From contig MHBL01000392.1 in the NCBI GenBank assembly GCA_001803235.1, forward strand, positions 1 to 39,477: DNA of 39,477 nucleotides, written 5' to 3'. The first letter of the stretch is position 1. Each line of letters starts with the position of its first letter. This DNA is from Lentisphaerae bacterium RIFOXYA12_64_32. GTDB taxonomy: Bacteria; Verrucomicrobiota; Lentisphaeria; Oligosphaerales; YB12-FULL-65-16. The notes under the pieces were generated by a model, which was not told the origin of the DNA, did not search any database, and saw only the letters and a list, made by a program, of their open reading frames with translations. This document shows, in pieces, positions 17,201-25,198 of this stretch. Made by a program: the position numbers and the translations under genes.

Positions 17201-18240
17201 TCGGCAAGCGGCTCGGTCACGCGGCCGCGCCGTTCATTCTCTCGCAGGTCGGCGACCGGCTCGGGTTTGAGGCCACCGAGGCGGAGTCCGGCAAGTGGTC
17301 GTTCAACTTCAACAGCGATCCGGTGCTGCGACAGAACGAATGGACGCACGTCGTGGCCGTGGCCAGGCAAGGCGAAGGCATCCGCCTCTACGCGGACGGC
17401 CGTAAGGTGGGCGAGAAGCAGAACCCGGCGCCGCGCGCCGCGAATTCCGAGCCGCTCGTCATCGGCCGCGAAGCGTGGGGCGGCGAGCCGGCCAACTCCA
17501 AGACGCCCGGCTTCTTCGTGGGCTGGCTGGATGAGGTCAAGATCTGGTCGTGCGCCCTCAGCGACGACGAGGTCAAGCGCGAGTTCGAGACCGCGCCCAA
17601 GCCTGGGGCTGACACCGGGGTTGCGCCGGACGATAACGGTCGGCAGGCGGTTGCGCGCCGACTGACCGCCGCGCCAACGCTCGACGGCAAACTCGACGAG
17701 TGGCCCGTCAATGATGCCGGGCGGACTCTGCGCCTGGAAGAGTCGTATGACGGCAATCCGACCGACGGGCTGCCCAGTCAGGCGTGGCTGGGCTACGACA
17801 GTGAGGCGCTCTACATCGCGGTCCGGCACCTGGTCAAGAACCCTTCGGCCCTGAAGCCCGGCGCCAACACCTGGGGCCAGGACAATGGCATGGAGGTCGC
17901 GCTCCAGGACGTCTCCAGCCCCAAGTCTGGGCCCATTTTCAACCTTTACGGTTTCCCGGACAGCCGTTGTGTCAGCACAGACGCTGCCGGCGCACCCGCG
18001 GCGGCCGTGGCCGCGCTGCAGAAGGCTGTCACGTACAAGGCCGCGGTGGGCGCCGACGCGTGGACCTGCGAGTGGCGCATTCCCTTCGCCGCCCTGGGCA
18101 TCAAGCCGGACGCTGCACCCAAAATCCTGTTCAACCTCGGCGTGAAGAAGACCGACCCCGACGCGTGGGTGATCTGGCGCGGCACGGGCGGTGCCACGTA
18201 CCGAGTCGAGAACGCCGGGGAGCTTGTCCTCGTCCCGTGA
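14206..18240 (+). CDS. Large secreted pectate-lyase-like protein with LamG and CBM9-like domains
   Basis: A 1344-residue multidomain exported protein. A signal peptide ends near LTCRGA (about residue 25). Two IPT/Ig-like segments follow (to about 220). VLDFGAEGMGNQDDTAAIRA at about 227 opens a Pectate_lyase_3-type beta-helix (GGGVVWLPRGRYKV, then many helix turns to about 720). An alpha-helical and Ig-like stretch leads to a LamG/concanavalin-like domain (about 920-1130; DMTVALWVKPATL, EWTHVVAVARQ, GWLDEVKIWSCALS). A CBM9-like domain (about 1145-1344) is homologous to the C-terminus of the lipoprotein at 3457-6243, sharing LKPG-x-x-WGQD. AGGGGA precedes the start codon. It probably binds or degrades an extracellular polysaccharide; catalytic residues cannot be assigned. 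Confidence 0.88.
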   Translation: MDQHTRILVVGLAGIMFAGLTCRGAAPTVFWASDPIRPGETVLACGAGFGAAPQVVVGRLTDEAPGQPPAAEPPWPGDAQAASVFQPNDESVKFLLPSGLKTGVFAYRITAGDGTISRLLNVPVLWWAQGDQGLTASPGGWVRAFGKNFSLEPAAKTRAALVGPRSITLDATEADGWAATFAVPADLTPGEYDLYLHNGFGGKAAWSGAVRITVQAPAAWPQDRFSVLDFGAEGMGNQDDTAAIRAALAAAQANGGGVVWLPRGRYKVTDSLVIPTQTVLRGESHELTCIFWPDLENAPPALLSGSHSFGIEDLTFYCTRYRKFLTADKTGETAGNVFCRRLVVRAVVYRGHLKPEEIAQRFLDGSPHPRGFGGGYWLMELGGANVEVTDCDLLSSGNVISLTQGRGVRIANNRLRGGRWGGSGVFQGDGIVIEHNEYLGADLMTWGGSGGSGYGNLQHMYVGHNTYRMEHGGDREAITSDGGGGAYQGREVTADAQSITVPAKPGKVGSGVYILDGKGQGQWRRIVEVDGNRLVVDRPWDVIPDASSAVSLTHLMQRWLIVGNDLADVGAVQSYGVFVDCVMADNVGARMSSFRSWGLTYGKAGQPTWYCQMLGNRILEGNYYHGVYNTWATEAQIGAHGGAASTETGGYLLRGVVLRRNQCENNSGIHATGRGCDVVIEGNSVSNADKGILVGPEAVRVLVRENRFQSVRYPLTGDGMKDAWVEPPQRSAAMTATVQQLFQDAGLAADSAADPTVQAAIQRLAAAPDTAGADQAAELDVLTAVLPKLAACPQPLPLGRIGKAMGLELSSPASGTPAFLAAPEGSATLAFVLTLTRPYAAPWTAAVESLDLPEGWTMAGTPPPVTLEPGTPAQLTVSLAMPTAARGRHNVSYTLRAGPAAAPLRLRSVVPLFVSGAGPMAHFDFERLSKAGFASTLGNGFDAFVNGKVTCAPQGCGRSVAFDGESFLTVSAFAQLCPTDMTVALWVKPATLAGRRGLVGKRLGHAAAPFILSQVGDRLGFEATEAESGKWSFNFNSDPVLRQNEWTHVVAVARQGEGIRLYADGRKVGEKQNPAPRAANSEPLVIGREAWGGEPANSKTPGFFVGWLDEVKIWSCALSDDEVKREFETAPKPGADTGVAPDDNGRQAVARRLTAAPTLDGKLDEWPVNDAGRTLRLEESYDGNPTDGLPSQAWLGYDSEALYIAVRHLVKNPSALKPGANTWGQDNGMEVALQDVSSPKSGPIFNLYGFPDSRCVSTDAAGAPAAAVAALQKAVTYKAAVGADAWTCEWRIPFAALGIKPDAAPKILFNLGVKKTDPDAWVIWRGTGGATYRVENAGELVLVP

Positions 18241-18588
18241 GGGCGGCCCTCCCGACATTGAACCTGGGGCCAGAGCCTCCTGCAAAACCCCGTCGTGCGA
18301 GATGAGTGTTCGGGGTTTAGGTTTCGGGTGTCAGGCAAGGAATAATCTGAAGCTTAATAGGTTGCGCATTTCTGAAACCTCCTATGAAACTGAAGGAGCC
18401 CGCGAGGACGCGAGGACGCGGGCGTTCCAGGGTCTGGCACGGGGTCTGACTTTGGAGCGCCCGCGTCCTCGCGGGCTCTGGGAGCATCGTTGCCAGTTTC
18501 ACCTTGGTGTGACCGGGCGGTCCGCGCCCCGAGGGGCGCTGAACACTGAAACCTGAAACCGTGTTTTCCAAACCTATGAGGATGCGCC
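18241..18588. other. Intergenic region carrying a REP-like element
   Basis: A 348-base spacer between two exported-protein genes. Most of it is the GC-rich palindromic element at 18381-18514. The left part (18300-18360) is AT-richer and the right part precedes the ATG at 18589. No gene is seen. Confidence 0.5.
18381..18514. repeat. REP-like GC-rich palindromic element, copy 1
   Basis: The core is a long hairpin. The left arm (about 18395-18425) carries an extra internal duplication of GAGGACGC, the loop is about 30 bases, and the right arm is 18457-18478. The core recurs at 23399-23474 and 27585-27722. Flanking sequence on both sides (starting TATGAAACTGAAG and ending TTGCCAGTTTCACCTT) also recurs around the 27.6-kb copy, but in the opposite orientation. 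Confidence 0.8.
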
Positions 18589-20775
18589 ATGAAGCGGACG
18601 CTGTGTGTGGCCGGAAGCGTGGTGTGCTCGATGCTGGGATCGACGGCCGAGGCTGCCTGGGACACCTGGCCGCCGCGGGACTTCCTGCTCAAGAGCCTGG
18701 TGGCCGGCATTGAGCCGTTGCTGAAGTCTCAGGACCCCGAGACCGGCCAGTTCGGCAGCAAACCATGGATCTGCAATGACCAGAATGTGCTCCTGCCGCT
18801 GGCGGCTGCCTGGAGCATCGAAGATCCGAACAACCCCTGGTATCACAGCGAGCCGTTGCTGAGCGCGATTGCCAAAGGGGGGGAAGCGCTGGTCGATGCC
18901 CAAGATGAACGGGGTGCCTGGACGTTCCGCAAGAAGGACAACTCCACCTGGGGTCAGGTCCACCAGCCGTGGACGTACAGCCGTTGGGTCCGCGCCTACC
19001 AACTCGTGCGCGAGGCCCTGCCACCGCCGTCCAGGGCGCGCTGGGAGGAAGGCCTGCGCCTCGGGTTCACCAATATCCGAAAGGCGGCTGCGTCCTCGGT
19101 GGGCAACATGACGGCCCACAACATGATGGCTCTCTACGTAGCCGGCATCTGTTTTGACGACGCGGACTGGCGCACGGCGGCAACCGGCTACCTGGAGCGC
19201 ACGGTTGACGAGCAGGAGGAGGGGGGATACTGGTCGGAGCACTGCGGGCCGCTGATTGGCTACGGCCGTGTCTACGTCGAGCTGCTCGGCCTGCACTACC
19301 ACTTTTCGCGGGAGCCCTTGATTCTGGCCGCCCTGCAACGTGCGGCGGCATTCCATGCCAGCGTCCTGTTGCCGGACGGCTCGAACACTCCCGGCATCGA
19401 TGAGCGGCAGCTCTACCACGGCGGCGTCGATATCGGCAATGTCGGGTTCAGTTGGACGGACGAAGGGCGGGGTTACCTGGCACAGCAACTTTGGCGGCGC
19501 AGCGAGGGCGGGACCCGGCTGGTGGACGCGGACTACGCGGCCAACATGTTGCTGTGCTCCGGCAGCGGCGCGGTTGCGGCGTTGCCGTCGGCGGCCGACG
19601 AGAGCACGACGGTGCTGACGACGATCAGTGCCGCCACCAAACGCATCAAGCCGTGGCAGTGGACGTTCTCCGCCTACCCGTGTCGGCCGCCCAACTACCG
19701 CTGGGTCCAGGACCGACAGAACCTGATCGACATCTACCATGACGCGCTCGGCCTGGTCATCGGCGGCGGGAATACCAAGCTTCAGCCCTACTGGTCCACC
19801 TTCACCGTCGGCGACCCCGAGCTTCTCAAGCATACCCCCGGGGACATCAACCCGAACTTCACCCCCGATATCGACCTGCTCTGGACCCCGGACATGGCCA
19901 GCGTCAACGTCGAGCCGCGGGCGCTGCGCCTGGCGCTTAAGTTTGGCCCGGCGGATCTGAACCGCCAGATCGGGCACGGCCCCTTCCGCGTCCGTGCCGA
20001 GGCCGACGCCGCGGGTGAGGCTTTGACTCTGACCTTCACGGCGCCGCGCGGCCGTCGGGCGGAGGCGCACCTGCCCATGCCGTACCGTGGGGCCAATGTT
20101 GCGTGCGGCGATGGTCGGCGGATTCGCCTGGGCGAAGAGGCGCTGGTGCTGCCGGCGGCGGAGGTGGGCGGCCATATCGTCTACTACGGTCTCAAGGTCA
20201 CCATTCCCGAGGGCAGCCGGTTGCTGTGGCCCGTGCTCCCACACGATCCCTACAAGCGTGACGGCTCGGCGGAACTCTCGTCGGGCAAGCTGGTGCTGGC
20301 CATGCCGTTCGACGCGGTGGATGCCTACACCGTGACCCTCACGCACCAACCCGTGCCGCCTTTCGATGGCCTGGTTTTCGAGGCGCGGGAGCTGCCGGTG
20401 GAGCACAGCGAAGGTACGTATACGAAGCGGCTCGACAGCCTGGGCTCGCAGTTCATGGGCAAGACGCAGATCGGATCGGTCATGACCTTCCAGACTCCCG
20501 ACATCGCCGCCGGCCGCTATGCCCTGTTCGTCGAGCTCGTCCTCGCCAACGAGTACGGCGTCGTGCAGGTGTCTGTGGACGAACAGGACACAGGCTCGAC
20601 CTTCGACGCCTACTGCGATGGCGTCGATACCGAGGGCGAGCGCGTTGCCTGCGGCGATGTGACACTGGCGGCAGGGGCACACCGGCTGGCGGTGCGCATT
20701 GTCGGCAAGAACGAGAAGTCCCGCAGCCAGACCATCAGCGTCAAACGCTGGCTGCTGAAGCCGCTCCGTGACTAG
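18589..20775 (+). CDS. Exported toroid-like protein of unknown function
   Basis: A 728-residue protein with a signal peptide (MKRTLCVAGSVVCSML, cleavage near AEA-AW). Residues 30-400 are alpha-helical with aromatic and Gly patterns typical of an (alpha/alpha) toroid (PLLKSQDPETGQFGSKPW, then QPWTYSRWVRAYQLVREAL, GYGRVYVELLGLHYHFSREP). This resembles heparinase- or alginate-lyase-like and glycoside-hydrolase toroids. The middle is beta-rich, and the last 130 residues look like a galactose-binding jelly-roll (MTFQTPDIAAGRYALFVEL). No catalytic motif was identified, so a polysaccharide role is inferred from fold and neighbours. The stop codon TAG forms the edge of a 374-bp TA-flanked element. 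Confidence 0.7.
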   Translation: MKRTLCVAGSVVCSMLGSTAEAAWDTWPPRDFLLKSLVAGIEPLLKSQDPETGQFGSKPWICNDQNVLLPLAAAWSIEDPNNPWYHSEPLLSAIAKGGEALVDAQDERGAWTFRKKDNSTWGQVHQPWTYSRWVRAYQLVREALPPPSRARWEEGLRLGFTNIRKAAASSVGNMTAHNMMALYVAGICFDDADWRTAATGYLERTVDEQEEGGYWSEHCGPLIGYGRVYVELLGLHYHFSREPLILAALQRAAAFHASVLLPDGSNTPGIDERQLYHGGVDIGNVGFSWTDEGRGYLAQQLWRRSEGGTRLVDADYAANMLLCSGSGAVAALPSAADESTTVLTTISAATKRIKPWQWTFSAYPCRPPNYRWVQDRQNLIDIYHDALGLVIGGGNTKLQPYWSTFTVGDPELLKHTPGDINPNFTPDIDLLWTPDMASVNVEPRALRLALKFGPADLNRQIGHGPFRVRAEADAAGEALTLTFTAPRGRRAEAHLPMPYRGANVACGDGRRIRLGEEALVLPAAEVGGHIVYYGLKVTIPEGSRLLWPVLPHDPYKRDGSAELSSGKLVLAMPFDAVDAYTVTLTHQPVPPFDGLVFEARELPVEHSEGTYTKRLDSLGSQFMGKTQIGSVMTFQTPDIAAGRYALFVELVLANEYGVVQVSVDEQDTGSTFDAYCDGVDTEGERVACGDVTLAAGAHRLAVRIVGKNEKSRSQTISVKRWLLKPLRD

Positions 20776-21150
20776 TCCCGGCGGACGCAAATTGCGGCCT
20801 GCTGGCCGGGCAGATGGTCGATGAGCATTCAACGGCACGATCGTAAGGCGATACAGGAGTATCGTTGTCGATCGTGCCGTTGAATGATCGCGACCAGGTG
20901 CCCGCCCGAAGGGTTGCCATGGTTCACAGCTGTCACATCTTGTCCTTTCAGAGAAGCCTTCTGGGCCAGATTACTGTGTTGACCCCACTTCTCCACGAAG
21001 CCGCCCGCCCTTCGGGTTGCCATCTCTGGGCGCCCAGCCGCTCCGGGCCTTCCGAGACGTACGGTTTCGGTACGCCTCGAAAGCCCCGAATCGACTGGAC
21101 ATTCCAGATATGGCAAGCCAACAGGCCGCAATTTGCGTCCGACGGGACTA
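20773..21150. mobile_element. 374-bp MITE-like element with TA target duplication
   Basis: The terminal inverted repeats are 20773-20806 and 21117-21150: 34 bases including a TA on each side, with two mismatches. The outer sequence reads TA-GTCCC on the left and GGGAC-TA on the right. A TA duplication and short GC-rich ends are typical of elements moved by IS630/Tc1-mariner transposases. The interior has no transposase gene; it carries a large hairpin at 20826-20886 and further imperfect palindromes near 21050-21085. The left TA lies inside the stop codon of the upstream gene. Confidence 0.65.
20826..20886. repeat. 18-bp perfect inverted repeat with nested hairpin
   Basis: Arms 20826-20843 and 20869-20886 are exact reverse complements. 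Inside, CGATAC (20849-20854) pairs with GTATCG (20859-20864) around AGGA. It lies within the MITE-like element and is probably part of it. Confidence 0.85.
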
Positions 21151-21238
21151 ATGCCACATCGAGGGCTATCTTTCTCCCTCGTGACTCGGAACAGGCAGGT
21201 TCCCATCGGTTCTTCCCATCAATCTGAGGAGGAGTGGA

Positions 21239-22132
21239 ATGTTCATCGACGTCCATGCACATGCGTACCGTAAGCCGACGCCGTTCGTGGCTGCCTTTCC
21301 TACCATCGAGCAGGTGATCGCCCGCTATGACGCGGTGGGAATCGAGAAGGGAATGCTGCTGCCCGTGGTCAACCCGGAGATCTATCTGCCGCAGTCCAAC
21401 GAAGACATCCTCGAGATGGCGCAGCAGTACCCGGACAGGATCATCCCGTTCTGTAATATCGACCCGCGCGCGTTGACGAACTCGGTGGACGCGCCGCTGG
21501 ATCGGCTCCTGCGCTACTACAAGGACCAAGGGTGCAAGGGCGTCGGGGAGATCATGCCCAACCTGCCGTTCATGCATCCCATGGTGCAGAACCTCTTCAA
21601 ACACGCGCAGGCTGTCGGGCTGCCGGTGACCTTCGACGGCTCGGATCAGCCGACCGGCGACTTCGGACTCTACGATGATCCGGGGCTGCCGCAGTTGGAG
21701 CACACTCTGCAAAGATTCCCGGACCTGGTGATCATGGGCCACGGCTTGACGTTCTGGTCCGAAATCGGGCGCCTGGACACGCCCGCGCAGAGGAAGACGA
21801 CCTTCCGGCCGGACGGCGCGCAGGTGGGGTACCAACCGCCCGATGGGCCGATCAAGGAGGAGGGCGTGATGCCCCAACTCATGCGCCGATACCCCAAGCT
21901 CTACGGCGAACTGTCCGATGCGAGCGTGGCGCTGGGACGCGACCCGGAGTACGGGCCCAGATTCCTGGAGGAGTTCCAGGACCGCATCCTGTTCGGCACG
22001 GACTACTGCAGCGTGAGCATGCCGTTCCCAAGCATGGAACTCCTCCTGAAATGGCGCAACTCGAAAAAGATCAGCGAGTCGGTGTTCAAGAAGATTGCCC
22101 GTGAGAACGCGGTGAAGCTGTTTGGCCTGTAG
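21239..22132 (+). CDS. Amidohydrolase family 2 protein (TIM-barrel metal hydrolase), copy 1
   Basis: A 297-residue protein of the amidohydrolase_2 group (ACMSD/gamma-resorcylate decarboxylase relatives). The first metal-binding motif is DVHAHAYRK at residues 4-12 (H-x-H). A later histidine lies in VIMGHG (about residue 164) and the aspartate in FGTDYCS (about 250). Members decarboxylate or hydrolyse small aromatic or cyclic compounds. It is strikingly similar along its whole length to the next gene, indicating a tandem duplication. GAGGAGGAG lies just before the ATG. It is followed by a spacer with a strong hairpin, the second copy, then an MttB-family gene; these probably form one catabolic locus. 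The substrate is unknown. Confidence 0.88.
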   Translation: MFIDVHAHAYRKPTPFVAAFPTIEQVIARYDAVGIEKGMLLPVVNPEIYLPQSNEDILEMAQQYPDRIIPFCNIDPRALTNSVDAPLDRLLRYYKDQGCKGVGEIMPNLPFMHPMVQNLFKHAQAVGLPVTFDGSDQPTGDFGLYDDPGLPQLEHTLQRFPDLVIMGHGLTFWSEIGRLDTPAQRKTTFRPDGAQVGYQPPDGPIKEEGVMPQLMRRYPKLYGELSDASVALGRDPEYGPRFLEEFQDRILFGTDYCSVSMPFPSMELLLKWRNSKKISESVFKKIARENAVKLFGL

Positions 22133-22434
22133 GACAATCATTGACAGCGGTAGTGGCAAGTTCGACGTGGAAAGCCGACGACGAGCGCACTGCCCCACTC
22201 GCCGACGGTCCAGGGCGAAAGATTAGTGCCTTGATCCACGAGAACTGTCATGAAAAACAACATATGTCTCGGGAATAGAGGCTCTGGGCTGACCTCTGAC
22301 CTCTTGGGTTGCGGGCAAGGCCCGCGTTAGGGTGATAGATTAGGGAAAGCCGTTCGGCCCCACAGTCTTTCGCCCTAATCTATCACCCTTGTCTTGTGGG
22401 AACGGGATCGATATCAAATTGAGAGGAGAGCAAC
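22133..22434. other. Spacer between amidohydrolase copies
   Basis: A 302-base spacer containing the 17-bp inverted repeat at 22329-22389, followed by the ribosome-binding site GGAGAG just before the next start codon. Nothing else is recognised. Confidence 0.5.
22329..22389. repeat. 17-bp perfect inverted repeat upstream of amidohydrolase copy 2
   Basis: Arms 22329-22345 and 22373-22389 are exact reverse complements with a 27-base loop, and the stem can continue as AAAG/CTTT after a small bulge. It is AT-richer than the other palindromes in the window and ends 45 bases before the start codon, so it could act as an attenuator or regulator site. It has no counterpart before copy 1. Confidence 0.8.
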
Positions 22435-23331
22435 ATGTTGTTCATCGACAGTCACGCGCACGCCTATCGGAAGCCGCCGCCCGTGTACGGGATGTGCACC
22501 GCCAAGCAGGTGATCGAACGCTATGATGCCGCCGGCATCGAGAAAGGGGCGTTGCTGCCGGTCGTGAACCCGGAGATCTACCTGCCGCAGGCCAATGAGG
22601 ACATCCTCGAGATGGTCGAGCAGTACCCGGATCGGCTCTTCCCGTTCTGCAACATTGACCCGCGCGCCATGACCAACTCCGTGGATGCGCCGCTGTGGAA
22701 AGTGCTGGCCCACTACCGCGACAAGGGCTGCAAAGGCGTGGGCGAGATTATGCCCAACGTGCCCATGCGCGACCCGATGGTCCAGAACCTGTTCAAGCAC
22801 GCGCAGGATGTCGGGCTGCCGGTCACGTTCGACGGCTCGGATCAGATCGGCGGCGACTTCGGTCTCTATGACGAACCCGGGCTGCCGCAACTCGAGCACA
22901 GCCTGCAGCGGTTCCCGAAACTGATCATGATCGGGCACGGGCCGGTGTTCTGGACGGAAGTCGCACCGCTGGTCACACCGGCGGAGCGCAAGCCGCCATT
23001 CTTCCCCACCGGTGGCCAGACGCCCTGGCCGCGGCCGACCGGCCCGATCGAGAAGGAAGGCGTCGTCCCCACGTTGTTCCGGAGGTACGGCAACCTCTAC
23101 GGTGAACTGTCCGACGCGGCCCAGCCGCTCGCACGCGACCCGGCGTACGGCGCCAGGCTCCTCACCGAGTTCCAGGACCGCCTCCTGTTCGGCACCGATC
23201 TGTGCGGCGTCGGCATGCAATTTCCAGCCCAGAAACTGCTCCTCGAATGGCGCGATGCGGGCCGGATCACCGAAGATGTCTTCCGCAAGATCGCCAGGGA
23301 GAACGCCATCCGGCTGTTCGGGCTGGCCTGA
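22435..23331 (+). CDS. Amidohydrolase family 2 protein, copy 2
   Basis: A 298-residue paralogue of the gene at 21239. The same landmarks are present: DSHAHAYRK with its H-x-H pair near the N-terminus, KGVGEIMPN, FDGSDQ, IMIGHG, and FGTDLCG with the distal aspartate. Differences cluster in the loops (for example after YRKP and near residues 195-205), so the two enzymes may differ in substrate range. The start codon is preceded by GAGGAGAG. It is followed by a REP-like palindrome and then the MttB-family gene. Confidence 0.88.
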   Translation: MLFIDSHAHAYRKPPPVYGMCTAKQVIERYDAAGIEKGALLPVVNPEIYLPQANEDILEMVEQYPDRLFPFCNIDPRAMTNSVDAPLWKVLAHYRDKGCKGVGEIMPNVPMRDPMVQNLFKHAQDVGLPVTFDGSDQIGGDFGLYDEPGLPQLEHSLQRFPKLIMIGHGPVFWTEVAPLVTPAERKPPFFPTGGQTPWPRPTGPIEKEGVVPTLFRRYGNLYGELSDAAQPLARDPAYGARLLTEFQDRLLFGTDLCGVGMQFPAQKLLLEWRDAGRITEDVFRKIARENAIRLFGLA

Positions 23332-23398
23332 GGAAACACACGGCATCGCGCCCAGACCGCCTGAACGGCGCGTCGATATTACAGCGGGGCACCAAATC

Positions 23399-23474
23399 AG
23401 CCCGCGAGGACGCGGGCGCTCTAGCTCGGATACCGCACGAATTCTGGAGCGCCCGCGTCCTCGCGGGCTCTGGG
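23399..23474. repeat. REP-like GC-rich palindromic element, copy 2
   Basis: This copy has the same arms as the elements at 18.4 and 27.6 kb (left 23399-23421, right about 23445-23470), but a different loop and no shared flanks. It lies between the second amidohydrolase and the methyltransferase gene. Confidence 0.8.
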
Positions 23475-23608
23475 TGCCATTAAGTCGACGGGCCGTGACG
23501 GCTGGACGGACACATACGGGACGGCGCCCCGGCATCGAGGGGCCCGATTGCGAGCACCGCTTCGCCGATGACGAGCGCGATCACGACCGGAACGATGGGG
23601 ACGACACC

Positions 23609-25012
23609 ATGAGAATCCGTACCTACACCCGCGTGCTCGACAACGGCGAGATCGGGCTGGTCCACGACGCCGTGATCCGCATTGTATCCGAAGTGGGCAT
23701 GCGGATCGAGAATGCGCCCATGCTCACGCGGTTGGCTGAGGCGGGCGTACAGGTCGACATGCCGAACCAGATGGCACGGCTGTCCCCGGCATTCGTGGAA
23801 CGCTTCATGGCCGACTCGCGGCCGTTCGACTGGGAGGCGTACGCGCCGCGGCTATCGACGTATGCACCCATCCGTATGGGCTGGTACCTGGACCCGGACA
23901 GCGGCGAATACCTGCCCTGGACGCAGGAACGCCTCGCGTCCTATGCGAAGCTGGCACGCGCGCTGGAGCACGTCGGCGGGGGCGACGTCCTGGGCTGCCC
24001 CGTCGATGGACTGCCGCACAAACTCCATCCTCTGTACGAGCGCTACCTGGCCTGGAAGAACGGGTACCGGGACGCAGGTTCCATCTGGGACATGCGTCTG
24101 TGCCCGTACATCCTCGACATGTGTCGAGTCATCGCCGATGTCCAGCATAGAGACTTCAGGAACTACGCGGGGACGATCGCCCACTTCGCGACCACGCTGA
24201 CGTTGCGCGCGGGCGAGGCGGAGCAGTACCTGTACTGCGCGGAGCGCGGGTTCCCAGCCCACCTGTGCCACATGCCCATGGCGGGCTGTACCGCCCCGGT
24301 GACGGTGGCCGGCGCGGCGGCACTGGCGATTGCCGAAAGCCTGTTCATGGACGTGATCTCCCGGGTCTTCACGGGCGCGGACACGCTGACCCTCAGGGCG
24401 ATCACGGTCCCGATGGACCTGCGTTCCTTGATGTATGCTTCCGCGCGACCCGAAGCCGCACTGATCGCCATGGTCGTTGCCGACATGGCCCGGCACTACC
24501 GGGCCGCACTGGTGGCCAGCGGTTCGGTGATCGATGCCAAACAGCCCGGCGCAGAGGCCGGCGCCCAACGGGCATTCAACACCCTTAGCCGCCTCATGTG
24601 CGGTGGCGGCACGGACCTTGCCGCGGGGCTGCTGTCGATGGACGAGATCGGCTCGCCGTTGCAGATGATCCTCGACAACGAGTACGCCGGCGCAGTCAAG
24701 CGCTTAATCCGCGGCTGCGACATCAACGAGGAGACGCTCGGGGTGCAGGTTATCAAAGAGGTCGGCCCGGGCGGCCTCTTCACGGACCGCGAGCACACGG
24801 CGATCCACTGCCGCAGCGAATACTGGGAGCCGCGACTCTGGTCGCGCGAGATGTTCCAGGCCTGGGTCTCGCAAGGCGGGAAGACGGAGATCGTCAAGGC
24901 GCGCGAGCTCTACCACGACATCATGGCCCAACCCAGTGCCCCATGCCTCCCCGAGGCGGCCGACCACGCGCTGCAGGCCATCATCCGGAAGGCGGACCAG
25001 GACCTCCGGTAA
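23609..25012 (+). CDS. MttB-superfamily methyltransferase (no in-frame amber codon)
   Basis: A 467-residue member of the trimethylamine methyltransferase (MttB) superfamily, which moves a methyl group from a methylated amine to a corrinoid protein. Family features include IVSEVGMRIENAPML near the N-terminus, GTIAHFATTLTLRAGEAEQYLY, and the glycine-rich DEIGSPLQMILDNEYAG segment. Length is close to the usual 480-495. True MttB has a pyrrolysine at an in-frame TAG; here the frame is open throughout, so this is a non-pyrrolysine homologue (in characterised relatives these act on quaternary amines such as glycine betaine, carnitine or proline betaine). No corrinoid protein gene is in the window. 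GGGG lies a few bases before the ATG. It is probably linked to the amidohydrolases upstream. Confidence 0.85.
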   Translation: MRIRTYTRVLDNGEIGLVHDAVIRIVSEVGMRIENAPMLTRLAEAGVQVDMPNQMARLSPAFVERFMADSRPFDWEAYAPRLSTYAPIRMGWYLDPDSGEYLPWTQERLASYAKLARALEHVGGGDVLGCPVDGLPHKLHPLYERYLAWKNGYRDAGSIWDMRLCPYILDMCRVIADVQHRDFRNYAGTIAHFATTLTLRAGEAEQYLYCAERGFPAHLCHMPMAGCTAPVTVAGAAALAIAESLFMDVISRVFTGADTLTLRAITVPMDLRSLMYASARPEAALIAMVVADMARHYRAALVASGSVIDAKQPGAEAGAQRAFNTLSRLMCGGGTDLAAGLLSMDEIGSPLQMILDNEYAGAVKRLIRGCDINEETLGVQVIKEVGPGGLFTDREHTAIHCRSEYWEPRLWSREMFQAWVSQGGKTEIVKARELYHDIMAQPSAPCLPEAADHALQAIIRKADQDLR

Positions 25013-25057
25013 GTCCCCCAGCGGCGTGCTTTCTCCGGAGAGCGTATCTGATCGTGA

Positions 25058-25198
25058 CCGAGCCAGAACAAATGGCGCGCCACGCTGAAGAAGACCGGCA
25101 AGGGCTGGCGCTTCAGCAAGCTGGACGCACTCGCCGAAGCCACCGCGCGTGACGGCAAGCCCTTCACCCCACCGGTCCCGGCGCAAGCCCCGAAGTAG
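25058..25198 (+). pseudogene. Possible C-terminal gene remnant
   Basis: An open frame of about 46 codons after a TGA, with no plausible start codon, reads as a basic, protein-like tail (NKWRATLKKTGKGWRFSK, ending FTPPVPAQAPK) and stops at TAG. The composition differs from the random frames around it. It could be the end of a lost gene; the family is not recognised, and it may be a chance reading frame. Confidence 0.3.

Noticed and set aside
18574..20838. Long minus-strand open frame opposite the exported toroid-like gene
   Set aside because: The plus strand has a signal peptide and fold-like sequence; the minus frame is open only because of GC-rich third positions.
20829..21206. Minus-strand frame inside the MITE that might be a transposase remnant
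   Set aside because: It lacks any transposase motif, and its apparent peptide is better explained by palindromic sequence.
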